The notes beneath the pieces are model-generated. The model worked only from the letters and a program-made list of their open reading frames with translations. It did no database searches and was not told the origin of the DNA. DNA of 64,000 nucleotides from positions 2,108,001-2,172,000 of the forward strand of contig CP119317.1 of assembly GCA_029203125.1 (NCBI GenBank). The letters run 5' to 3'. Position numbers and translations under genes: made by a program. Shown here in pieces: positions 1 to 8,915 of this stretch; the first letter of the stretch is position 1; every line of letters starts with the position of its first letter. Origin of the DNA: Candidatus Cohnella colombiensis. GTDB lineage: Bacteria; Bacillota; Bacilli; Paenibacillales; Paenibacillaceae.

Positions 1-1
1 C

Positions 2-544
2 CGTGAATGGACGCTGCATCCTGAGTTGGATGCTTTTCGAAGACCTGCTGAGCAGCATCTTGCACTTATAGAAATCGCTGAACTGCCAGAAGGGCGAATT
101 ATAGTTGCTAGAGAAGGAACGCTAATTGTAGGTTACGTCACATTCCATTATCCGGACGAGCTTGAACGTTGGTCTGATGGCGGTATGGATGATCTCGTTG
201 AGCTTGGCGCGATTGAAGTATCTAATGCTTACCGCAATCTTGGGCTCGGTAAAGCAATGATCCAAACAGCGTTCGAACATGGTCAATTGGACAATGTAAT
301 TATTTATACAACAGAATATTATTGGCATTGGGATCTCGATGCAAGTGGACTCAATGTATGGGAATACCGCGAAATGATGGAGAAGCTTATGAAGTCAGTC
401 GGAATGGTCTGGTTTGCAACCGACGACCCTGAAATTTGCGCGCATCCAGCGAACTGCCTTATGGTGCGAATTGGTAAAGATGTCCCACTCTCCTCTGCTG
501 AGCAGTTCGATCGTGTAAGATTCCGACAACGCTTTATGTACTAA
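2..544 (+). CDS. acuA: AcuA-type GNAT acetyltransferase, 5' end outside window
   Basis: Protein acetyltransferase of the GNAT fold. In Bacillus, AcuA acetylates and inactivates acetyl-CoA synthetase AcsA. The open frame continues to the left edge (codons REWTLHPEL precede the first in-window TTG), so the start is missing. About 180 residues are present against roughly 210 in Bacillus. The acetyl-CoA binding loop is visible as YRNLGLGKAM, preceded by the GAIEVS strand. It lies directly before an AcuC deacetylase with no gap, which is the acu operon arrangement (an acuB is not seen between them). The identity rests on this pairing and on the GNAT motif; the acuA name is inferred. Confidence 0.85.
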   Translation, partial: REWTLHPELDAFRRPAEQHLALIEIAELPEGRIIVAREGTLIVGYVTFHYPDELERWSDGGMDDLVELGAIEVSNAYRNLGLGKAMIQTAFEHGQLDNVIIYTTEYYWHWDLDASGLNVWEYREMMEKLMKSVGMVWFATDDPEICAHPANCLMVRIGKDVPLSSAEQFDRVRFRQRFMY

Positions 545-565
545 GTGAAAGGAAGGCGACATTCC

Positions 566-1762
566 TTGAATTCTCGTACTCGATGGATTGATCATTCAGT
601 GGCTTCTCGCTATCATTTTCATCATGATCATCCTTTTCATCCGATTCGTTTGGCGTTAACAGAGCAATTGCTACGCGCATCTAACGCATGGGATCAGAAC
701 CTTGTAATTACACCGCAATGGCATGAGGAAGCTCGTGAATTGATTCAAGAAATTCATCGCCCTGACTATGTTTCGATCGTTAGTGCGCTCAGTGATCCGA
801 ATCCCTCTACCCTTACAATTGAAAATGCAGAGCAATATGGACTTGAAGCGGATGGCGATACCCCCTACTTCATTCATCTCGATCAGGTATCTACCGCACT
901 AGCCGCTGGCTCGATCACGGCAGTTGAGGAAGTGATGTCAGGACGAGCAGATCGCGTATTGCACTTATCAGGCGGGCTGCATCATGCATTCCCAAATCGT
1001 GCATCAGGCTTTTGCGTCTATAATGACGCGGCGGCAGCCATTACTTGGATTAGAAAAAAATATAACGCACGTGTCATGTACATTGATACTGATGTGCACC
1101 ACGGTGATGGAGTTCAATGGTTTTTCTATACCGATCCAGATGTATTCACCTTATCTATTCACGAAACAGGTAAATTTCTATTTCCTGGAACGGGCTTTCA
1201 CCATGAGCGCGGCGATTCAACCGGTTATGGTGCTTGTCTAAATCTCCCAGTGGAGCCTTATACCGAGGATGACTCATGGCTAGAATGCTTCAATACTGCA
1301 GTCCATAAAGCGGTGCAGCAATTCAAGCCCGATATTATCATCAGTCAGCATGGCTGCGATGCGCATGCATACGATCCGCTCGCACATATCGAGTGCAGCA
1401 TGCGTATTTATCGCGAGATGCCCCGGATAATCCACCAGCTTGCGAATCAATATACGGATGGTCGCTGGGTAGCGCTAGGTGGTGGTGGCTACGATCATTG
1501 GCGTGTCGTACCGCGTGCATGGTCGCTGCTGTGGTTGGAAATGTGTGATCATCCTCTACTCGAACAGATCGATACGATGCACTGTGGAGGAGAGCTACCA
1601 CCCTCGTGGATAGACCCATCGACCTCAATCCACCGTCCGACAGACATTTCATTACCGACAACTTGGCTCGATCATGTAGCACAGTGGACGCCCATGGTCC
1701 GCCGAGACGAAATATCGTCCAACAATAAAACGATGCTGGACATTGCGCTCCAGCACCTGTAA
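566..1762 (+). CDS. acuC: AcuC-type class I histone-deacetylase-fold protein
   Basis: Zn-dependent deacetylase of the arginase/HDAC fold. Bacillus AcuC deacetylates AcsA and so reverses AcuA. Diagnostic segments are HLSGGLHHA (tandem active-site His), the metal-binding DTDVHHGDGV, SQHGCDAHA, and the GGGGYDH motif near the C terminus. The frame is open from GTG 545, directly after the acuA stop, but GGAAGG at 550-555 lies inside that extension and is correctly spaced for TTG 566, giving 398 residues against 387 in B. subtilis. Translational coupling with acuA is likely. It converges on mtnN, leaving about 40 bases between the genes. Confidence 0.9.
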   Translation: MNSRTRWIDHSVASRYHFHHDHPFHPIRLALTEQLLRASNAWDQNLVITPQWHEEARELIQEIHRPDYVSIVSALSDPNPSTLTIENAEQYGLEADGDTPYFIHLDQVSTALAAGSITAVEEVMSGRADRVLHLSGGLHHAFPNRASGFCVYNDAAAAITWIRKKYNARVMYIDTDVHHGDGVQWFFYTDPDVFTLSIHETGKFLFPGTGFHHERGDSTGYGACLNLPVEPYTEDDSWLECFNTAVHKAVQQFKPDIIISQHGCDAHAYDPLAHIECSMRIYREMPRIIHQLANQYTDGRWVALGGGGYDHWRVVPRAWSLLWLEMCDHPLLEQIDTMHCGGELPPSWIDPSTSIHRPTDISLPTTWLDHVAQWTPMVRRDEISSNNKTMLDIALQHL

Positions 1763-1804
1763 ATCAATCTATATGACGATTCTTGACGGGTGTAGAGCTA
1801 GTCT

Positions 1805-2506
1805 CTACATCCGCTGGATCATCTCGTTTACGATGGCGTACGAACGATTAGCTGCTTCTACTACAAATTGGTCATAGACGACATGTGCAGAGCCATCAGC
1901 TTTATCTGACATGGATCGAATAATGACGTGAGGAATGTCGTTCATATAACACACTTGTGCAACGGCCGCACCCTCCATCTCTGTACAAGCACCCTCGAAC
2001 TCCTCATACAGCATTTTCACGATGGAACGATCTGCAATGAATTGATCCCCAGACAACACCTTACCTACGATGCAATGATCTGGATACACGCTCTGTCCTG
2101 CCTCCACCGCAAGCGTTATGAGCTGCCCATCTGAAACAAACTCAGATACTTCCTGAAAGGGAATCGTACCACGTGGAAAGCCAAGTGCACGAACGTCCAT
2201 ATCATGCTGCACACTGCTGGACGAAATCACGATGTCACCGATGTTAAGTCTCGGATCAAGTGCGCCAGCAACACCTGTAAACACAATCTTAGATACCGCA
2301 TATCGATCAATCAATATTTGTGTACAGACTGCTGCATTCACCTTACCAACACCGGATTGGGTAAGCACGATCTGTTTATTTTGATATGTACCGAAATAAT
2401 AGGTTATCCCAGCATGCTTTTCTGTTGCTACCTCTTTTAGTTGCTCCAGTATAAGCTGGATTTCTTCCTTCATCGCACCGATAATTCCAATTGTCTTCCC
2501 CGCCAT
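1805..2506 (-). CDS. mtnN: 5'-methylthioadenosine/S-adenosylhomocysteine nucleosidase
   Basis: Hydrolyses MTA and SAH to adenine plus methylthioribose or S-ribosylhomocysteine (methionine salvage, AI-2 precursor supply). The family signature runs through GIIGAMKEEI at the N terminus, TGVAGALDP in the middle, EMEGAAVAQV (nucleoside-binding Met-Glu) and IRSMSDKADG, whose Asp is the catalytic acid. At 233 residues it matches the usual 230-235. A longer frame starts at 2533, but AGGTGAT sits just before ATG 2506, so that start is preferred. It lies downstream of ccpA on the same strand, with a hairpin between them. Confidence 0.95.
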   Translation of the reverse strand: MAGKTIGIIGAMKEEIQLILEQLKEVATEKHAGITYYFGTYQNKQIVLTQSGVGKVNAAVCTQILIDRYAVSKIVFTGVAGALDPRLNIGDIVISSSSVQHDMDVRALGFPRGTIPFQEVSEFVSDGQLITLAVEAGQSVYPDHCIVGKVLSGDQFIADRSIVKMLYEEFEGACTEMEGAAVAQVCYMNDIPHVIIRSMSDKADGSAHVVYDQFVVEAANRSYAIVNEMIQRM

Positions 2507-2527
2507 AATAATCACCTCATAAAGATA

Positions 2528-2559
2528 CCCCACAGCAGCGACAATCCGCTGGTGCGGGG
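2528..2559 (-). terminator. Hairpin downstream of ccpA
   Basis: A GC-rich stem of about 13 bp (11 paired) with a 5-6 base loop lies 18 bases after the ccpA stop on the minus strand and is followed by TATCTTTAT. It could be a weak intrinsic terminator. It also lies in the mtnN leader, so some read-through into mtnN is possible. Confidence 0.5.
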
Positions 2560-2576
2560 CTCAACATTAACTTTTC

Positions 2577-3593
2577 TTATTTACTAGCTTTAGGTGCAGC
2601 AACGGAAGCACGAGTAATGAGCTCATGAGGAAGAGTAACCTTAGCTTGCTCTACCGTTTCTTTCTTCATCAGCTTCGTAAGAAGTCTCATGGAAACTGCC
2701 CCAATATCATACATAGGCTGTGCAACAGTCGTCAATAATGGACGAACCATCGAGGAGATCCGGCTATTATCAACACTAATGACGGAAATGTCAGCAGGTA
2801 CATTCAGTCCGTAATCTTGGATGCAATGAATCGCACCGATTGCCATCTCATCCGTAGCAGCGAATATCGCAGTTGGACGCGCTTCCAATTCTAGGAAATA
2901 CTTAGTCGCCTCTATGCCTGATTCATACTTATAGTTGCCGATACGTACAAAGTTTTCTTCATACGTAATACCAGCTTCTGCAAGTGCTCGCTTATACCCT
3001 TGATAACGCGCAAAACCATTGGATGGATCTTGCAAAGTGCCACTAATCATCGCAATCGAACGATGACCTTGCACAATCAATTGCTTCACTGCATCGTAGG
3101 CTGCAGCCTCATGGTCGATATCCACAGATGGGATGGTACCTTGCTCATCCGTCGTAGCACAAAGTACGATCGGAACGTTCGAAGTGCGGAATGCCTGCAC
3201 ATGCTCCTCTGTTACTGCACCACCCATGAACAGCAATCCATCTACTTGCTTCTCTAGCAATGTGTTAATAACGCGAATTTCTTTGTCCTTCCGCTTATCC
3301 GCATTGCTAAGAATAATATTGTAGTGATACATATTCGCGATATCTTCGATTCCTCGTGCGACTTCTGCAAAGTTAACATTCGCAATATCGGGAATGACAA
3401 CGCCAACTGTTGTCGTCTTCTTACTCGCTAATCCACGTGCAACAGCGTTCGGACGATAGCCGAGACGCTCAATCGCTTCATATACTTTTTTTCGAGTTTG
3501 TGGCTTTACATTCGGATTGTTATTGACGACGCGTGATACTGTCGCCATCGAAACTCCGGCTTCTCGAGCCACATCGTAAATGGTTACCGTCAC
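2577..3593 (-). CDS. ccpA: Catabolite control protein A (LacI family)
   Basis: Global carbon catabolite regulator that binds cre operators together with HPr-Ser-P. The N-terminal LacI helix-turn-helix reads TIYDVAREAGVSMATVSRVV, followed by the hinge YRPNAVARGLASKKT and a periplasmic-binding-like effector domain ending LLTKLMKKE. Close resemblance to B. subtilis CcpA extends over the whole length (about 338 versus 334 residues). The open frame begins at 3617, but GTG 3593 gives the family-standard MTVTIYDVAREAG start with GGGG upstream. Its position beside acuAC matches Bacillus synteny. A perfect cre box lies in this window in front of the mannanase gene. Confidence 0.95.
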   Translation of the reverse strand: MTVTIYDVAREAGVSMATVSRVVNNNPNVKPQTRKKVYEAIERLGYRPNAVARGLASKKTTTVGVVIPDIANVNFAEVARGIEDIANMYHYNIILSNADKRKDKEIRVINTLLEKQVDGLLFMGGAVTEEHVQAFRTSNVPIVLCATTDEQGTIPSVDIDHEAAAYDAVKQLIVQGHRSIAMISGTLQDPSNGFARYQGYKRALAEAGITYEENFVRIGNYKYESGIEATKYFLELEARPTAIFAATDEMAIGAIHCIQDYGLNVPADISVISVDNSRISSMVRPLLTTVAQPMYDIGAVSMRLLTKLMKKETVEQAKVTLPHELITRASVAAPKASK

Positions 3594-3734
3594 AATCATT
3601 CGCCCCAATGTCGTCATCGGAAAAGATCAAATAGTCAACTTGTCCGATCTGGATTTGTAAGGTAATCATACGATAATTCCGCATCTTTAGCAATCTTTCA
3701 TCCGATGTCTGACGTGTTTTAGTCGCCTATCGAT

Positions 3735-4559
3735 CTAAGATTGAGACGGATTACCTAGTTTATCAGATAGAAAAGCATACGTAATGTGCCAGTGAGATGT
3801 ATCCCATACCGCTTTTCCATCCTGTACCAATATGGCTTGGGGAGATGCATGCTTGACACCCAGATCTTCTGCGATCTGATTGCTCACTGGACGCTCCTCA
3901 ATGACGTGCACAATTGCAAAATCAACCGGAGCCTGTTTACCGTCGCGAACAACATCTGAGACATAATTCATCACTTCATCCTGTGCCCCAGCGCTCACTG
4001 AGCAGCTGGTACTATGCTTATAAACAAGCAAAGGCTTTGTGCTTGAATTCTTTAATACTTCATGCCACTGCTCAATCGTCATCAATTGCTTCATATTTGC
4101 CATTTTCAACACTCCTAATTGTAATATTTTCCTACGACGCTCATTTACCATCCTATGGATGTACCATACGACTCCACTTCCCAGTGCCGCTCCGATTGTA
4201 TCATTAAGGATGTCATGTACATCAGGCGTTCGTCTTGGAACAAATGATTGATGCCACTCGTCCGTTAATCCATAGATGACGCATATCGCAATCGCAACTA
4301 AAAAGCCTTGCCATGTTGCAGCACGTTTGCCTAAAGCGTAAGCTATTGTAAGTGCTAATACGAAGTATGCCACAAGATGCATCGGATTAAAATCACTCAA
4401 GCCCGGCAAAAACTTTTGCACCCAAGGGAGTACACTATCCAATTCATCTCCACTTCGCGAGGACGAGTAAAAAATAACACACATCCATAAAATAGCAGGC
4501 AAGTAACGAATATGGCCTCGTTGCCATAATCGAGAAATAGACATGTTATTTCGATGCAT
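3735..4559 (-). CDS. VanZ-like membrane domain fused in frame to a YtxJ/BrxC-type bacilliredoxin
   Basis: One uninterrupted frame of 274 residues carries two unrelated domains. Residues about 15-140 are VanZ-like: hydrophobic segments with FYSSSRSGDEL and the signature TDEWHQSFVPRRTPDVHDI. From ATG 4103 (residue 153) a 122-residue YtxJ/monothiol bacilliredoxin domain follows, with KHSTSCSVSA (redox Cys), EERPVSNQIAEDLGVKHASP and a Thr-Ser-His end. An AGGAGTG ribosome binding site sits 8 bases before ATG 4103, so the redox protein may also be made alone. VanZ start ATG 4559 has GAGGTG upstream; an extension to 4709 would overlap the divergent gene. The fusion may be real or a recent loss of the VanZ stop codon. 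Confidence 0.75.
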   Translation of the reverse strand: MHRNNMSISRLWQRGHIRYLPAILWMCVIFYSSSRSGDELDSVLPWVQKFLPGLSDFNPMHLVAYFVLALTIAYALGKRAATWQGFLVAIAICVIYGLTDEWHQSFVPRRTPDVHDILNDTIGAALGSGVVWYIHRMVNERRRKILQLGVLKMANMKQLMTIEQWHEVLKNSSTKPLLVYKHSTSCSVSAGAQDEVMNYVSDVVRDGKQAPVDFAIVHVIEERPVSNQIAEDLGVKHASPQAILVQDGKAVWDTSHWHITYAFLSDKLGNPSQS

Positions 4560-4686
4560 ACTGGTGCACACCTCTTCCCACCTGTTATTGACGTCCAATT
4601 GATCTCCACCCACATGATCGATCGAACTATTTTTGCTACAATAGATGTTGTAATCCAATAATGACATTGCAATGGAGGTTATACAC

Positions 4687-5220
4687 TTGTCAGCAATTAA
4701 GCGTGTCATCTGTCTATTAGACGATGAATTCGAAGATTTAGAGCTTTGGTATCCCGTTTATCGTGCACGAGAAGAAGGCGCAGAAGTGCTTTATGCAGCT
4801 CCTGTGAAAGGCCATAAGTATATCGGAAAATATGGCGTACCCGCCGTATCGGATATCTCGTATGATGAACTCGACGCGAAACAATGCGACGGCGTGCTCG
4901 TTCCTGGAGGCTGGGCACCCGATAAAATCCGCCGTGATCCACGAGTACTTGCCTTTATCCGTGAGATGAATGAAGCGAATAAACCGATTGGCCAAATCTG
5001 TCATGCAGGCTGGGTGCTCATCTCTGCGAAGATTCTTGAAGGAAGGACAGTGACCTCCACTCCGGGCATTCGCGATGATATGGAAAATGCAGGCTCAACC
5101 TAGTTGGATCAAGAAGTCGTGATCGATGGCAACATTGTATCTGCTCGGCGCCCACCTGACCTTCCGCCGTATGCTAAAGCGTTCTGCGACTTGTTATTTG
5201 GCCGGAAACTTTCTCAATAA
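4687..5220 (+). pseudogene. PfpI/DJ-1 family protein with internal amber codon
   Basis: DJ-1/PfpI superfamily protein (general stress, glyoxalase or deglycase type). TTG 4687 is placed 8 bases after GGAGG. Visible motifs are CLLDDEFEDLELWYP, GVLVPGGWAPD and the nucleophile elbow GQICHAGW. The frame stops at TAG 5101-5103 after MENAGST, but then continues in the same frame as LDQEVVIDGNIVSARRP to TAA 5218-5220, which is the conserved family ending. Family members usually have Trp here, so a single TGG to TAG change explains the lesion. Without suppression the product is truncated at 138 residues. The 3' end overlaps ptsI convergently by 27 bases. Confidence 0.85.
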
Positions 5221-6942
5221 TACACGTTCCGCGTAAAATTGTTCGACCTTGCTACGAATGTCCGCAGTCGTTCGGCAACTAAACAGTTCTTCGAGCAGCA
5301 GGCGACTATCCGAAGCTTTCGTTCTGAGCATATTCTCTTTAATCGGAAGAATCGCCTGTGCGGACAAGCTTAACTCATCAATCCCAAGCCCGAGCCAGAT
5401 CGGCAACGCACGAATATCTCCTGCAAGCTCACCGCAAATATTAACGGGAATCCCCTGCTTACGAGCCGCATTTACGACTGTTCGTAGCATGCGCAATACA
5501 GCAGGATGGTAAGGTTCGTAGAGATGACTGATTTGCTCATTCATCCGATCTACCGCAAGCGTAAATTGGATTAAATCGTTCGTCCCAATACTAAAGAACG
5601 ATACTTCCTCTGCGAGCAAATCAGCTATAGCTACTGCTGCAGGCACTTCTATCATGACCCCAACAGGAAGATCTGCGCGATAAGGCACACCTTGCTCATC
5701 GAGTTCCTTCCGAGCCACAGCAAGCACTTCGTTCGCTTCACGATATTCCTCTATGGATGTAATGAGTGGATACATGACTTGTATATCCCCATATGCTGAC
5801 GCCCTTAGAATGGCACGTAACTGAATTTTAAACAAATCTTTACGCGCCAAGCTAAACCGAATCGCCCGAAAACCTAAGAAAGGATTGTCTTCCTCACGCA
5901 TCTCATTATAATCCAGATGCTTGTCCCCTCCGATATCGAGCGTCCTTATAATTAGCGCTTTTCCGTTCAACTTTTCAACAACCGAGCGATATACTGCGAG
6001 CTGTTCCTCTTCAGTAGGGAAATAGTCTCGATCCATATATAGAAACTCTGTGCGGAACAGTCCGACTCCATCAGCGCCATTAAGCAGTGCAGCATGAAGC
6101 TCCTTCACCGAGCTTATGTTCGCTGCTAGTGTTAGTCCGACTCCATCAGGTGTCAGCGCTGGAAGTTGCGCTATGGACTGAAGCTGCTCGCGAGCCGCAT
6201 GCTGCTGTCGGCGAATGACTGTATACCGAGAAACAGTGTCTGGCTTTGGATCAATATGTAATAGCCCTACCCCACCGTCAACGATCAGCAGATCGCCTGT
6301 CTCAATCGCCACGCTTAGTTTCCCTTCAACACCCATAACCATCGGAATCCCGAAAGCACGCGCCATAATGGCCGCATGTGACGATGGACTGCCTACCATT
6401 GTAACTATACCAAGGACGAGCTCCGGTTTCAGATGAACGAGCTGAGAAGGTGACAATTCGCGTACAACGAGAACGAATGGCTGCGTATCTTCCGGTAATG
6501 CGATTTCAGGTGCTCCAAGCAAATGCTTGAGTAGACGATTACCGACATCCTTGATGTCGACAGCTCGTTCCTTCATGTATTCATCATCAAGTAGATCGAA
6601 CATCGTCACGAAATGATCGATCGCTTCTTTGACTGCAACTTCTGCTACCTTGTATTGACGTTGAATAATCCCTTGAATTTCATTCATGAACACAGGGTCT
6701 TCTAAAATCGCAATATGTGCATCAAAGATGCTGGATTCCTCAGAGCCCACAACTTCATCCAGCTCTGTCTTCATCTGCGCGATTTCCGTCTTCGACATGC
6801 GCACACCTTCGTATAAGCGATCAAATTCTTTGGCGAGATCAGTCACATCCAGTCTCTGATCCGGAAGCTCCCACTCCCAATGAGGCAGGACGAAAGCTTT
6901 GCCGATTGCGATCCCATCCGATGCTCCCAATGCTTGAATCAT
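5194..6942 (-). CDS. ptsI: PTS enzyme I (phosphoenolpyruvate-protein phosphotransferase)
   Basis: General PTS enzyme that transfers phosphate from PEP to HPr. The 582 residues match the usual 570-580. The N-terminal HPr-binding helical domain is followed by the phospho-histidine site in GSPSSHAAIMAR (more often GGRTSHSAI in other species), the PEP-binding barrel with GVGLFRTEFLYMDRD, GTNDLIQFTLAVDR, and the active-site Cys in NICGELAGD. The ATG overlaps the stop of the upstream EIICBA gene by four bases (ATGA), so the two are translationally coupled. No HPr gene lies nearby, so HPr must be encoded elsewhere. Confidence 0.95.
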   Translation of the reverse strand: MIQALGASDGIAIGKAFVLPHWEWELPDQRLDVTDLAKEFDRLYEGVRMSKTEIAQMKTELDEVVGSEESSIFDAHIAILEDPVFMNEIQGIIQRQYKVAEVAVKEAIDHFVTMFDLLDDEYMKERAVDIKDVGNRLLKHLLGAPEIALPEDTQPFVLVVRELSPSQLVHLKPELVLGIVTMVGSPSSHAAIMARAFGIPMVMGVEGKLSVAIETGDLLIVDGGVGLLHIDPKPDTVSRYTVIRRQQHAAREQLQSIAQLPALTPDGVGLTLAANISSVKELHAALLNGADGVGLFRTEFLYMDRDYFPTEEEQLAVYRSVVEKLNGKALIIRTLDIGGDKHLDYNEMREEDNPFLGFRAIRFSLARKDLFKIQLRAILRASAYGDIQVMYPLITSIEEYREANEVLAVARKELDEQGVPYRADLPVGVMIEVPAAVAIADLLAEEVSFFSIGTNDLIQFTLAVDRMNEQISHLYEPYHPAVLRMLRTVVNAARKQGIPVNICGELAGDIRALPIWLGLGIDELSLSAQAILPIKENMLRTKASDSRLLLEELFSCRTTADIRSKVEQFYAERVLLRKFPAK

Positions 6943-8825
6943 TTGCCCGCCCCCTTTTTCTCTATCTCTTGTACGACCACTGACATGACAGCGGCCTGAC
7001 CCTTTTTCACTGTTTTATAGGGTGCGAATCTCCACGACTTTACAATGTCCGAATTCGTAATGACCATCGGAGTCGCCAAAGATTTCGCATGCTTCTTTAA
7101 TGTTGGAAGATGGAATTTGAGCAACAGTTGACCGGGTAGCACATCATCGCCGATCTTTACTTTCGCGGTGAAGCCTTTACCACCCATTGAGGAAGTATTA
7201 ATCCCCACGTGGAGTAGTACCTCAAGCCCATCGTCAGTAATAAGTCCGATCGCATGGAGTGATGGATGAATATGAACGATCTTTCCTTTAATCGGTGCAA
7301 CGAGTTCACCACGTTCTGGGATGAACGCAACCCCTCTTCCAACGAGACGTTTAGCGAAGATCGGATCATCGACTTCGTCAAGTGGAATCATTCTTCCTTG
7401 AACAGGTGAATGGAATTGAACCTGCTGAACATCGGTCTGCATGAGCTTTTGAATCTCGTCTTTAATTAACTCAGAATAAGTACCAAACACAACCTGTACA
7501 TGCCCGCTACCTAATCGAATGATACCCGCTGCCCCTAAGTGGCGAAGAGACTGTGAATCAACCTTGCGATCATCCTCTAAAGTTAACCTTAACCTTGTAA
7601 TGCACGATTCCAGTCTACCAATGTTAGATTTTCCTCCGAGCGCCTGCAATATTAGTGGGGCACGGAACGGAATATCCCCCCCCCAATCGTCGAATCGCAT
7701 CGCGTCTTCACGGCCAGGCGTCGATAGTTGAAACCGTCTAATACTCCAACGAAACACAATATAATATAAAATACCGACAACAAGCCCGATCGGCAACAAT
7801 AACCAACCTTTCGTTGCGAGCGGCATATTCACTATAAACTCAATTGCTCCCGCAGAAAAGCTAAATCCGTGAAGAATGCCCAGCTCATACACTAGCCACA
7901 TAATGCCACCAGAGACGAGGGCATGAATGATGAATAAGTAGGGTGCAACGAATAGGAAGGCAAACTCCACAGGCTCTGTAATGCCGGTTAGAAACGAGCT
8001 CAACGCCGCAACGCGAAACTGTTTACTTGTTTTTGGCTTAAGGTCTTCACGCGCTTCATGAATGATTGCGAACGCAATGGCAGGCAAAGCGAACATCATC
8101 GTGGGGTATAACCCTGCCATAAATACGCCAGCCGTAGGGTCGCCTACAAAGAAACGCGGGAGATCACCGAATACGACTGAACCATCAGCTGTTTCATATT
8201 GGCCTACTTGAAACCAGAACAGATGATTGAGGAGATGGTGCAAGCCGAACGCAACTAAGATGCGATGAAGAAAGCCGTAAAGGAACACACCAAACCCACC
8301 TGCAGAATAGACGATCGTTCCCGCTGAGTCCGCCCATCCTCTAATTCCTTCCCCTATCCCAATCATCAGCACAGCGAACAAGAGAGCAAACGCGCACATA
8401 AATAAAGGAACGAACCGCGATCCGCCAAAAAACTGCAAATATTCAGGTAGCTTTAACGATTTGAATCGATCCTGTGCCCAGCCAGATGCAATCCCAATAA
8501 CCGCGCCTGCAAACATTGAAGGCTGAACCCCTGCAGGATCGTAAGCTACGGTTACACTATGAAAGATTAGCATAGCTACTAATGCCGCCATCCCCGCAGA
8601 AGCGGTTTGACCTGAAAGACCTAATGCAATTCCTGTTGCAAAGATGAAGGGAACATATTCGAACAGCGCCATACCTGACGTATGGAGCATCTCTGGCACT
8701 TGAGTCCACCCTAGTGAATCCCAAGGCAGTCGTGCAAGCATGAGAATAATTGCGGCTGCGGGCAACACTGTCATTGGCAGCATCATAGCTCGCCCTAACC
8801 GTTGGAGATAACCAACGCCGAACAT
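6939..8825 (-). CDS. PTS sugar transporter, glucose/N-acetylglucosamine family, fused EIICBA
   Basis: Imports and phosphorylates a hexose. Domain order is EIIC (residues about 1-390, roughly ten membrane segments, with the signature GITEPVEFAFLFVAP), EIIB (phospho-cysteine in RLESCITRLRL, about residue 420) and EIIA (phospho-histidine in LLHVGINTSSMGGKGF). Start ATG 8825 gives the usual MFGVGYLQRLGRAMMLP and has GGAGG 11 bases upstream; an in-frame extension to 8867 is unlikely. The substrate (glucose versus GlcNAc) cannot be decided from sequence reading. Overlaps ptsI by 4 bases. Confidence 0.9.
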   Translation of the reverse strand: MFGVGYLQRLGRAMMLPMTVLPAAAIILMLARLPWDSLGWTQVPEMLHTSGMALFEYVPFIFATGIALGLSGQTASAGMAALVAMLIFHSVTVAYDPAGVQPSMFAGAVIGIASGWAQDRFKSLKLPEYLQFFGGSRFVPLFMCAFALLFAVLMIGIGEGIRGWADSAGTIVYSAGGFGVFLYGFLHRILVAFGLHHLLNHLFWFQVGQYETADGSVVFGDLPRFFVGDPTAGVFMAGLYPTMMFALPAIAFAIIHEAREDLKPKTSKQFRVAALSSFLTGITEPVEFAFLFVAPYLFIIHALVSGGIMWLVYELGILHGFSFSAGAIEFIVNMPLATKGWLLLPIGLVVGILYYIVFRWSIRRFQLSTPGREDAMRFDDWGGDIPFRAPLILQALGGKSNIGRLESCITRLRLTLEDDRKVDSQSLRHLGAAGIIRLGSGHVQVVFGTYSELIKDEIQKLMQTDVQQVQFHSPVQGRMIPLDEVDDPIFAKRLVGRGVAFIPERGELVAPIKGKIVHIHPSLHAIGLITDDGLEVLLHVGINTSSMGGKGFTAKVKIGDDVLPGQLLLKFHLPTLKKHAKSLATPMVITNSDIVKSWRFAPYKTVKKGQAAVMSVVVQEIEKKGAGK

Positions 8826-8868
8826 GATCTCGGTTTCCTCCATTCCTTGCTGAAAATAAGATATCAAA

Positions 8869-8910
8869 TGAACAAAAAATAAAGAGATACGCCCCTTTAT
8901 TTTTTGTTCA
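8869..8910 (-). terminator. Perfect 16-bp AT-rich palindrome between the CoA-binding gene and the PTS operon
   Basis: Two perfectly complementary 16-base arms (8869-8884 and 8895-8910) enclose a 10-base loop. Because the arms end in A and T runs, the structure can act as an intrinsic terminator for the CoA-binding protein gene, whose stop is 6 bases away. It also lies in the 90-base leader of the PTS operon, so a regulatory role (attenuation or operator) is possible. Confidence 0.6.
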
Positions 8911-8915
8911 CTGCT

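Noticed and set aside
1791..1809. TGTAGAG/CTCTACA hairpin as terminator between acuC and mtnN
   Set aside because: No T tract on either strand and it overlaps the mtnN stop codon.
3914..4251. Plus-strand frames opposite the VanZ-bacilliredoxin gene
   Set aside because: No ribosome binding sites and no family; they are shadows of the minus-strand gene.
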